From Balanoglossus misakiensis (taxonomy: Eukaryota > Hemichordata): DNA of 64,000 bases. The first letter of the stretch is position 1; each line of letters starts with the position of its first letter. The translations under genes were made by a program, and so were the position numbers. The notes beneath the pieces are model-generated. The model was not told the origin of the DNA and made no database searches. It worked only from the letters and a program-made list of their open reading frames with translations. The DNA lies in contig CM082576.2 in assembly GCA_040954595.2 (NCBI GenBank), forward strand, positions 16,740,001 to 16,804,000. Reading direction: 5' to 3'. Of this stretch, positions 46,989 through 57,152 are shown in pieces.

Positions 46989-48309
46989 TTATTTCAGTCA
47001 AACAGTTCACCTTTTAGAAGAAGATGACAGTATTTATAGTATCTCAGCTTGGAATGATCAGGTAGAAAAACTAATGAGGATACTGTTACAAAGATGTATT
47101 TAGTGATTCAACCAAAAAATATTTCTTTAACAGTACACATTAAAACCAAGCATTGGTCCAGCTAGTTTTATCAGGCTTGGTTATCCTGGTATTATGTTGT
47201 CAGTAATTATATGTTGTTATGTACGGTAGTTACTCTTATTATTAAAGACCATTTTATTTGATATGTGGTTGTTGAAAATAAATAATTCTGGCTAACCCAT
47301 CCTGACTGAACGTATGACAAAATCATCAATAGTTTCTGTATACATTTTCCCTCCAGGGTTATGAGCACACTTGTACCGTACCGATCCAGCACTCCTGTAC
47401 AGAGCTGAGACGGTGCCAGGGTTAGGATGGCTCCTCAAGAGAAAACTTTATAAGGAAGAATTGGAACAAAAATGGCCGACTCCAGAAAAGGTAAGATGAT
47501 CCATTTTGTTTGGGCAACTGGAAGCTCTAAAATCCTGTCTGTAGTGCAGTGTTCGGAGCCATACTTGTGACGTCTTCCTTTTGTAATCTCCACAAATTAT
47601 AATGATTCAGAACTGAAATCATGTTGGCAATAATGCTGAGATCTTTCCTTACAGTTTCAAAACAGTTGTGGGGTTGGGATATGTGGATGAGACTTCCGGA
47701 CATCAGACAAGGAAGAGAATGTATCATACCGGATATATCATGAACGTGTCACTTTGGATCCGCAGGAATTAATATGAACTTATACTTCCAGGTTGGTGTA
47801 CTCTGCTTTGCAATTAGTTCTCCATTATGACAAATGTTCGTTTTTAATGACAGTGTTCAAACGATCGAAATTCATTAAATTTTTATTACTGCAGCTGTGA
47901 AAACTTCCTTTCAAAAGCCACTTTAGTGTAAAGATTTAGATCATCCCATTGTAAAAATTGGAGATACAGAACATTTTAATATTTCTAGACAAAGACAATT
48001 ACAGAAACAAGCTCCAGCTACTCTCATCTTAACCATAGACACTCGAGTCTTCTTATTTTCAATGTTTTAACCAATGACTTTTTGATTTTCAGGACCTGTA
48101 TTTTAAACAGCATCCTCTCAACATAGCGCCGCATGTCGAACTCAAAAACGTGGACAGAATGAAGAAAGACGCCTATGGCGAGGATAGTTATTTAATCAGC
48201 AATGCTGAGGTGTTAGATCACAACAAATCCCCGTGTGAAGATGGATTCGTACCGGAAACTTCTGATGTTCCATGGACAGGACTATGAGACATGGACTGAA
48301 CTCGCCAAG
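46989..48309 (+). pseudogene. POMGNT1: POMGNT1 fragment, inactivated
   Basis: POMGNT1 adds beta-1,2-GlcNAc to O-mannose on dystroglycan in the Golgi. Four exon-like blocks with intact GT-AG borders match the catalytic region in order. 46989-47061 gives [18 protein letters not shown]. 47357-47490 gives GYEHT, then [20 protein letters not shown] and KWPTPEK. 47666-47791 gives [19 protein letters not shown]. 48093-48309 gives LKNVDRMKKDAY, AEVLDHNKSPCEDGF and DYETWTELAK. Lesions: a 5-bp tandem duplication (TACCG twice, about 47375-47384) shifts the frame in block 2; TGA at 47741-47743 replaces a conserved Arg codon; the frame shifts again between SPCEDGFVPETS and DYETW in block 4. The N-terminal exons and the final C-terminal exon are not found nearby. 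Because introns persist, it is a partial genomic duplicate, not a retrocopy. Assembly error could explain one lesion but hardly all three. Confidence 0.88.
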
Positions 48310-48735
48310 GTGAGGTCGATAAATCAACCCAGTGTTGACTTTGTAGAGTGTTATGTGACGTGTGAGCGAACGATACAAGAAAATGATTGTTTTGAAGGGC
48401 CGTAATAAAGATGATACACCCCCAAAACGGATCTGTGGAAACGATACAAAATATCACCTTTAAAATAGCATCATGTCACCCTTTCTTGATACAGGTGGTC
48501 AGTAAATCCCAGTTTTATCCAATAACAGTTGATTTGGTGTTTAACACAACTTTACAGAATGATTTAAATGTGAAACTTAAACGCTGCACGTACCATCATG
48601 AAGTTCGAATGACATCAAGGAACTGAAACAGGAGAAATCCTAAATCAGTGGATGTTGGAAGCATAGGTTGTCCAAGGCATATTTAAGACAAGTAACTCAA
48701 TTCAATTCCATACAAGTAAAATTTAGGAAAGGGCC

Positions 48736-49343
48736 ATGGGTAGTGATATCTATTCTCCGTATGCGAATTATCTCATTTACACGGCAGGACGTCAAGCTTC
48801 TTCGGACATCGTCTGCGAGTTTGATGCTGGGTTTGGTATCACCGCGGGATTTCGTAGATTTTTTCGGTATAAGAAGAATGCCAGAAAGCGGGCTTACTAC
48901 AGTATATTGTAAGTACATGCATACATGGAAGTTTTATTCCGTGGTTTGAAAATGTCGAAATTTCAGTCATGCACGCGTTAAGTGACCACCACCATCATCT
49001 CGGATTAACCAGGCGCAGTAAATTTGAACTATTTTTTCCGGTATTTTGGTATATGTATGCATCGACTACATTTTGTGTTTAACTCTTTAAAACATGCGAA
49101 ACAGGTAACCGAGGTTTGAGATAAAGGGGCTTTTTGTGCCGTTTAACACGATAGGACGTCTGTTGTTTGTCCTGTGTCATGTAAACTGCCTACCGCCTAA
49201 CCACGTGAGATCTCGCAGGTTCTCGTAGAGTTAGGAAAGTGGTCTATAAATTATCCGATTTATATTATTTTGCAGTTTCCAGCATCGAGGTGTCGTCAGG
49301 GAACGAATTATCCATCAGCTTTTCTATTCTATGCAGTCGACGG
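48736..49343 (+). CDS. Candidate two-exon coding segment, unknown function
   Basis: Exon 48736-48908 begins ATG (MGSDIYSPYANYLIY) and ends at a perfect donor GTAAGT. The second exon, 49276-49343, follows a TTTTGCAG acceptor and ends at another GTAAGT. The phases agree across the intron, giving YYSIFFQHRGVVRERIIHQL and then LFYSMQSTG. Strong splice signals and a plausible basic, aromatic-rich peptide argue for a real exon pair. I recognise no domain and found no downstream exon before 49.7 kb. It could be part of a larger gene or a relic that arrived with the POMGNT1 fragment. Confidence 0.35.
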
Positions 49344-49712
49344 GTAAGTAACAGAAACTGAGCTTACTCTCAGATACATGTACCTACAATCGCTTGCACT
49401 GATCAAATAGAATACTTTCCGAACCTCACGAGAGGTTGCGAGTTCTCGCGTGGCTATACTGTAATAAAATAGTGTGACGGAAGCCCGGGCGTTCCGCCTA
49501 TGGAAAACCGGTAGCGCAGACGGACCCGCTAAAGCCTCTCACAAACAGCGCTGTCTTCACACGCGGCGGTAGGAACTCGCCGGAAAGCAAGCGTCTCGTC
49601 GAAGAAATCTGCCCACACCGAGCAGCTGAGGTAAACACGTCTCAGATCTCGCGATCGGTGACCCGGGGCCGGCTATCCGGGAGGGATAAAACAGGACTAA
49701 ACAGGAAAAGTA
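49344..49712 (+). other. GC- and CpG-rich leader upstream of the TRIM-like gene
   Basis: From about 49490 base composition rises sharply in G+C and CpG compared with flanking DNA. No RING or B-box coding sequence was found in any frame of it, which supports N-terminal truncation of the gene downstream. It may be a captured promoter; no core element was identified. Confidence 0.4.
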
Positions 49713-51465
49713 ATGCGCCGCACATTAGGACCGGCCGACCGCCCATCTATGTCAGTATTGGTGTGTCGTGACTGCACAGTCACCAAGCACCGGATTCCTG
49801 ATCATTTCCACAGAGACTTGCGGGAGGTGCAAGTTGACTACGGCAGACAGTTGTCAGAGATGGTGGACAGACTGAAGGTCAAGGCCTCTGAGATAGATGA
49901 AGTCCGAGTTGAGGTCAGACGCCGGAAGGAAGGAGCGAGAGAGAGGATAGAGGAGGAAGTACAGAAACTCAACAGGAAAGAGGAATCTCTTGTGTTGGAA
50001 GTACAGAAGAAAAAAGACCAACTGTCAGAGTTCCTGACTAAATCACACAATCAAAAGATCAAAGATTTTCAGAGTGAAATGGAAGATCTTGATTTTAAAC
50101 ATGCGAGTGTTATGAGCATGCGCAACTACGTGGAAACACTGACAGAAAAGCGTAGCCCAGCTCAGCTACTCTCTTCTAGAGAAGCAACTGTCCACCACAT
50201 CAAGAAATTGGTGGCCATGGAAACCAAGACAAATATAGCAGACATCATTGCAGAATTTTATCCCTCTGACAATACAGCAGATGAACTACTGGGACTGGTC
50301 AGATGTGATGTTTGTATCGAGCAGTGCACGTATGGAAAGATGCCAAAACGTGTACGCAGGGGAGAAGTATTGAAGATAGACATCACAACCAGAGACAACT
50401 GTGGGAGACAAGTTATCCCTAGACAAGAATTGAAAGCAACGGTGATAAAACCCAACGGAGCACAGGAGAGTCTTGAAGTTACAGATAACAGAGATGGTAC
50501 GCATTATGTGGTCATAAACACACCAATAGTTGGCAAGTACATCATTAACTTGACAATAGACAAGGAGCCAATACCAGGATCCCCTGTAAACTTTACTGTC
50601 CCTAGAGGTCGTCTGAAAAAGACGCTCGGCAGAAAAGGTGACAACGAAGGACAGCTGCACTTTCCAATTTCATTGGCCATAAACCGAGATGGATATTTAG
50701 TTGTGGCTGAAGTACATAACGGTTAACCATAGAATTCAAGTAATGGACTCTAATGGGAATTGTAAAGGAGTGTTCTCATTCAAAGAATTCAAGAGAGACT
50801 TTCGACCGTATGATGTGGCTGTATCCGCTGATAACAAGTACTTGATGACAGATGGTGGTGACAAGCAAGTGGTTGTCAGTGACGACAATGGAGAAATAGT
50901 CAGATGCTTTGGACAAGATGAGCTGAAGTATCCACGAGGTATCTGCATCAGTCCTCTAGCTGGCCCTGTTTATGTGTCAGACTGGGATGGAGAGTATGGG
51001 GATGGCACAGACAAGAGTACACACTGTGTCAGGAAATACACACAGGATGGTCAATACATCAAATCAATTGGAGAATTTGGTGATAAAGATGGAGAATTCA
51101 ACGGACCAATTGCCATGGCAACAGACGGCCAAGGCATTTTGTTCGTCGCTGAATGTGGCAACCATCGCGTCCAGGTGTTCAGCGCAGATGACCAGTTCTT
51201 GTACAAGTTTGGAATGGCTGGGACCGACACTGGTCAGTTGTGGGTGTTGACAGGTCTGTGTCTTGATAAAGACAGATACCTGTACGTGGGCGATCTGAAA
51301 AGCCGCATCCAGAAGTTTGACTCTAGCGGACGGTTCATTTGCCGAGTTGACACCGATGAAGATGATTTGAGGAATAGCTGGGGACTGGCATTGTTACCTG
51401 GTAGTGTACCTAGAATGGCTGTGGCTGACAGTGAACATAACTGCATCAAAGTACTTGAACTATAG
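49713..51465 (+). pseudogene. TRIM2/3-like B-box/coiled-coil/filamin/NHL gene with frameshift
   Basis: Intronless. The first frame, 49713-50726 (337 codons), starts inside a B-box remnant (LVCRDCTVTKHR), then a coiled coil (about residues 35-125), then an Ig-like filamin repeat (about 205-300; TRDNCGRQVI, DNRDGTHYVV, PGSPVNFTV). It reaches the first NHL repeat (GRKGDNEGQLHFPI) and stops at TAA 50724-50726. One extra base near 50721-50725 is responsible: from AACCAT at 50725 the other frame continues HRIQVMDSNGNC to a stop at 51463-51465, giving the remaining NHL propeller repeats (FGDKDGEFNGPIAMA, FVAECGNHRVQVF, LYVGDLKSRIQKF). TRIM2/3/71 relatives carry a RING and full B-boxes upstream; these are absent, so the copy is N-terminally truncated as well as shifted. 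A sequencing error could explain the single base. Confidence 0.85.
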
Positions 51466-51980
51466 AAGAATTCGCCTTCTGATGAGATGGGCAGCGGTAA
51501 GACCAAAATGACGACACACAACCCTCACAAAAAATATGTTCTATAGAGTTCTACAACATTCTATATTTATTGATGCTTCAAGAAATTTCAATAGTGAAAG
51601 AGTTAAAAACTTCATATACATTCAATAGATGTCCATAATAATTCTTTAAATTTCTATAGAAATTCATTGGTAATAGATTTGTATAGATGTCTACAGAATG
51701 TTTTTGTAAGGGAACAATAATAAACAGTCAATGTTTGGAAAAAAATCTTCCAACTAGAACATTAATTGTGGGGTTTTATTTTCTGGGGTAAATAAGATGG
51801 ATACAAGGTTGTGAAGTCACTTTGTCCATCAACAAAACTCTGGGTATATATGTATATAAATTGTAAGATTTAACTCATCTTGGTTACTTCTCAGAATAAA
51901 GCAATTTCTGACGCTATACACTGGTTATGTAAGTTACTTTTTAATCATATTCTCGGAAAGATGGAATCCACCACCTCTAA

Positions 51981-52581
51981 GACACAGGTCACATCAAGAC
52001 CCAGGAGATCCTTCGCTTACCGAATGATGCAGGTTTTATTTTTAATCACACGTTCGACAAAACCCATCGTGGCGCTGCTGCCAAAATGTTTGCGGTGAAA
52101 CGTTGTGACAATAGATTTTTCTGTCCTATTAATACTTTGGAGGAATATATAAAATTGTCCTATTCCTTATGTATTGACTTACGCACAGGTCATATCTTCC
52201 GCCCTACCAGACCCGATGGGCAGGTTGAACAAAAAGAAATGTCCTCCCAGGCCATGTATCACCGCCTGAAATCTTATTTACAAGAGTTAAATTTAGATAG
52301 CGGTGAAACACCCCATCGTTGCCGTAGTGCATGCGCCATTACATTGTCTTTAGCTGCAGGGTACTGATATTCAGGGGTTACTGAAGCACATCGGTTGGAG
52401 GTCGGAAGAGATGATCAATCATTACACTAAATTGTCAAACTTGATAGCAGTGGATAAGGTTTCCGCAACTCTTGCGCATATTGTGGATAAATGTCAACAT
52501 ATTACCAAGGAATATGATCACAGAGAGAAGTTAAGGGGTGTTACACCTGCCTTTAAGAAATGGCACTTTCCTACGACATAA
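51981..52581 (+). pseudogene. Tyrosine recombinase (eukaryotic mobile element), broken
   Basis: Frame one, 51981 to about 52365, reads LPNDAGFIFNHTFDKTHRG, KRCDNRFFCPINTLEEYIKL, then SSQAMYHRLKSYL and the catalytic HxxR box (PHRCRSACAITL). It hits TGA at 52366-52368 after AAGY. One base on, the other frame continues GTDIQGLLKHIGWRSEEMI to NHYTKL, which carries the conserved HxGW histidine and the nucleophile tyrosine, and ends at TAA 52579-52581. One extra G near 52361 explains the shift. An in-frame TAA at 51978-51980 blocks the upstream end, so the N-terminal core-binding part and the first catalytic Arg are not seen. The sequence resembles DIRS/Crypton-type recombinases of invertebrates; I cannot decide which. 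No terminal repeats were identified. Confidence 0.72.
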
Positions 52582-55500
52582 ACTGACAAAACTTTGTATT
52601 AATGTGTTAATAAAAGTGAAATATTTCTGCATGCCCTAGTCTTCCTTTCATTGAGGTTTTGGGATATTTAGGAAAGGGGGAATGTATGATAGGATTGGGT
52701 GATGAGAGGTGTGAGTGTTTGGAAATTATGATACCCGATAGGTCGTTCACTGAGGTTGGGATAGCTGCAAACAATGCGAGCTTCCAAATCCTTAACAATA
52801 GGCAATATTCTTGAGCGGAGTGATTAGGCTTTAAATATTATATAAGTTGAACTTCCACATTGTCCACCCGCATGACAAAGTACAACGCTTTCCCAACGCT
52901 GAACTCAAAACAATCAACATGACTGAACTTTAAATCGTATCATGATTAATCATCATCATCTTCTATTATATAGTGTTTCCGTCAAATATTTTGCTGTATC
53001 TTGGCAAGTGATTCCCCTGACGGCATCATATACAGCGACAGACAGGTTGGCATGAAGGAGACTTTCACTTTACTGAAACAGTGTTCGACGGGGTTCAGGG
53101 GAGCATATGCCTCGGTCATCCAACTTGAACTTTTTGCTGACTGATGCTGTAAAGCATCCCTTGGAATATATCATGTATTTTTGTCGGCTCCATTTTCTTC
53201 AAGTTCAGACAAAACAAGTGTTCGCAGATCTCTCCTCAACGAATGTCCACGTTGAAATTGTTTTGAGCGATTAGTCAGAATGCAAACATGCCTGCTGAAC
53301 ACACTGGAGGTATATTCATGTCAATATGCCGAGTGCCAGTTAAGCTATGCCATTCAACCACAGCAAGCACCCGTTTACCATATTCCAGCAAGCTAATATT
53401 ATAAAAAAATGTGACCAGTATTGCAGAACATCTCACTATTCTTGATAGATTTATATCTTGAGACAATTAATACTCTCTGAGATATTAATTCAGTGAACTA
53501 AATATGTTGAGATATGAGTCTTTAGAACCCTTTTCCAGACATTTTCCCTGAGACTTCTTTCTGATCATAATGTTATTTATCTCTCTATGACTTGATATGT
53601 TAACTTTGATAATTAACTTCAAATGAAGGTAGGGTGAGCCTCTGGGCCAGATTTTCATTCAAAAAATATCACAGCGACCCCCATTTTTATAGAGGAATTC
53701 GCCTGATGTGAGATGCAAACCATTCTCAATTACACTAGATTCAGATTACTTCTGTACATGTTTTCGACATATTATAATTATCGTTCCAACATTACTGTCT
53801 GTGAGACTGATTTCTGTGGCTGTATGCTACTGTCAGGCAAGTTCTAATGACATTTGCCAAACATAATTACATACAGATGTCACACACTGACAAATCTTAT
53901 ATGCATGTATTCGCCCAACAAGACAATAACATTGAAGATATTGAAGAAGAAAAAAATGCTGATTTTTATAAAGCTTATACACATATGAACTCTGAAAGGA
54001 AATGGAGCTCACCTGTGATTTTTTTAATTATTTATCATGGTTTACAATCTTACAAGAACATAGTATATTTACCTGGCCATATCCAACCTGTTCAGTCAAA
54101 ATACATGTACTATTAAAATCACCATGGTAAATTTGTTTCTTCAAAATCATAAAGTCAATGTTAATACCCAGCATTAGGTTATTGCTCATACGTTTGTGTG
54201 GAACTTTAACTGTCAATACTGTTCGTATCACCAAGTTTTGGCAAGAAAAGCTTGTCCACTGCAGGACCGCATTATCGGAAACTTAACTGAGCTTTGAGGA
54301 AGTCGCAGCTACGTGGCAGTAACATTTCATTTGGGACCACTTTTGCATTCACACTTCTCATAAACTCAATTATTAGGCATGTCATAAATTCTTTAAAAGC
54401 GTCATGGGCGTTGTATGTGCATACTTGTGGAGTAACCACGGCATTAAGATAATAAAACAAAACAAATAATTACGGTAGGATTAAATTTCAATTTTCAATC
54501 AATCAAAGTACAGGGTTCGTGATAAAGGCCATTGTGAATGATAGGTACATGTGATGATAAGCCAGTTGATAAAACCAAGGAATTAAATGTGTTTTCGGTA
54601 ATTTTAAGCCTGAAGCAAATACCTACCAACTTGAAGGTTTGCCAAATTGTGTTGAAAATTCCCTACATTGACACAGCAAGCCCTTGCATGCTCATTTGAA
54701 AACTGAAAATATTTTACCATCACCCACTTCAAATTTCGACATTACCTAGACAACAGGTTTATTTTTGCATGAGTAGTGTGTATGCAAGTATACAATGTAT
54801 ACTTAGTCATGATCTGTAACTGAAAATATATTACTCTTCACATGACACAGCACTTCCTGTGTTGCCTTTTTACATTGCTATTTTGTGTACTTTTGAAGAT
54901 TTTATAAATATCGGGGGGGGGGGGTCATTGGCGATTGGTACAAGGACAGAATTTTGGGTGCAAAATTTGGCAAAATTTCTCCAATTTCATTGGAATTTGC
55001 CTATGACACCCTGCACATGCGACGTCCGAATAGTCATCACCGGCATGTCAACAGATATCTTTTCATGCCAATAGAGAAGCAAATATCTTGTCCATTTCAC
55101 ACCATCCAATTAATACCTGAATTTGCCGATGACGTTCTGATTATGTGCCTTATGTATACGTTAATTATAGACGTGTGAGAGCATATGTGCTTAGCATAAC
55201 ATATTTCTGGTGTTTTAAACGGAACCCGTATAAAGAATTACACGTGCCCATGTTTCTAATGAATGATAGTCAATGAGATCGTTTCCCTAAAATACACATG
55301 TACCATTTCTCATGTTTATTTTACTTCAAATAGTTTCCCAAAAATTCCAATCCTTAACTTTATTTACACCACATTTAAAAATAATAGTACTGATCAAACC
55401 AAATTGCTACGGGCCCTCTATTTACAAATCGTTCACAAATCAACTGTTTTTTTTTTTGTTATTTTTTTTTAATTTCCAGCTTGTACCTGTAAACGTTTCT

Positions 55501-57152
55501 GTGTAGAGTATTAGTCACTGAAAATCCATCCCTTGTAACCCAAGTAGTGAATATTGATCATGCATGGACGGATGCTAAAATAACCGTGAAATCAGAACAA
55601 TTGTATACAAGGAACTGAAAGAGTGTGTCAACTATATCCAACTAAGGTAGCAACCTGAATATACTGATAAAAATTTGTCTGGCAGTTTATAAGGAAACCC
55701 GGATATTATCCACAAAATTGTATCAAACATACCTATTCTCTAATAAATTTTAGCTTAATCCGTATTGTTCTGTTAACTGCGGAAAGCGACTTATCTTAAT
55801 ATATTCAAAACATTAAATTGTTGTTTGAGAGCCTATAAAGTTTACTTCTATGCACCATTTTTTTATTGTTGCATTGAAGGGTTTCCTTGGTTTTGAATAT
55901 TAATCATGCATTGTTACTGTTCATAAATTATGAACTTATGAAAATGAAGAAAAAGTAAATATTAAAACAAATAAAAACATTTATGGAAATTGACAGTAGA
56001 TAAATGGCAAGAATTTGCAGAAATACATAACTATCAGAAGTTTGATTGACAATATTACTTTCTGCAAAGCTATGGAATGTATTGGACATGTTACCAAGGT
56101 TACATTCATTCCTGTCATCAAAAATTGTCAATGAATACAACAAGTACTACGATTGTGACTTTGCTGATAAGAAGATGGTTTCCTGGAATGAAAAAAGGAA
56201 ATAGTGTCAGCTTCCAGAGGTGATATAATGAGCAAAAGGAAGGCAAATGCTCAAATACATTGCAGTTCTTGCGCATTTTATACGTCTCTGGCAAATATCA
56301 AGAATTAAATACTACGAAACTATAAAATCGTGATATATGAATATAACGTTCCGACTTAAATTTAGGGCGACATAAAGTATACTGTTTTTTTTGCCGCGCT
56401 ATGCTGAAACGGCTATCAACTGTCCAGTGTGAACCCGCTTTTTATGTAAAAGATCTTGCTGGGGCGTCGGTCGCCTCTCTCCCTAATGGACTCAGAGGGC
56501 AGCACGTAATGAGTCATGGCGAGTATTGTGCAGGGCTAAATCAATATCCAAGATGGAAGGGTATAGGCATTTCAGTTGTTTCTCTTAATCTGACCGATAC
56601 CTATTTAGGGTTCAATGTCATGGACATAAAAAAAATATGTTACCGACTCCAATTTCTTTGTCAAATTACTAGTATGCCCTCTACGGTCAATTTGGCGTGC
56701 GTGCTTCGAACAGATTCCCCGTGGAAAATAAATTAGTTTTATCCATACGTAAAATATTTTGTTTCCGGGCATTCCATCCGTGTTTGTGCCCCAAAGCTAC
56801 ATGATTCTTATATCAGAACCACTTTAAGCAGATAGACGACCTCACAGTTTTAGAAACTTCTACTTGTAGTCACCACTTTTACAATTTTTACTTTTACTAT
56901 TTGTACTTTTCTGTTTTAAACTTTTCATTTTTATACTTTATAGTAGGACCCCATGGTAGATTACAACCTTATAGGGGTCTCTACCCCTGTTTGAGTATTG
57001 TAAATGGGAAATTTGTCCTTAGTTTTCTGACCAAATAAACAAAGTTGCCAAGAAAGGCTTTATGGAATGGTCTCAATATTACATTCCTTCGAACAACCAT
57101 GTGATAATTTTGTTCACCTTGCAATGATTTTGTGAAATAAATTTATTCATAC
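52582..57152. other. Gene-poor stretch
   Basis: Apart from the DDE transposase relic at 52982-53112 and short low-complexity runs (a G run near 54915, a T run near 55450) I see no coding exon. The Ig gene ending its visible part at 57153 probably has further exons here or beyond, such as a membrane segment, but none could be placed. Confidence 0.45.
52982..53112 (-). pseudogene. DDE transposase C-terminal relic
   Basis: Minus-strand reading ends at TGA (52982-52984). It contains AYAPLNPVEHCFSKVKVSF, the LNPxE(H/N)xxSxxK signature around the last catalytic Glu in Tc1/IS630-like DDE endonucleases, then ESLAKIQQNI. Upstream the frame is broken within a few codons and the first two catalytic Asp are not found. 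Only about 40 residues survive. Confidence 0.5.

Noticed and set aside
55928-56143. Hydrophobic minus-strand frame as the missing membrane exon of the Ig gene
   Set aside because: It is AT-rich, without convincing splice sites in the required phase 1, so it was not attached to the gene.
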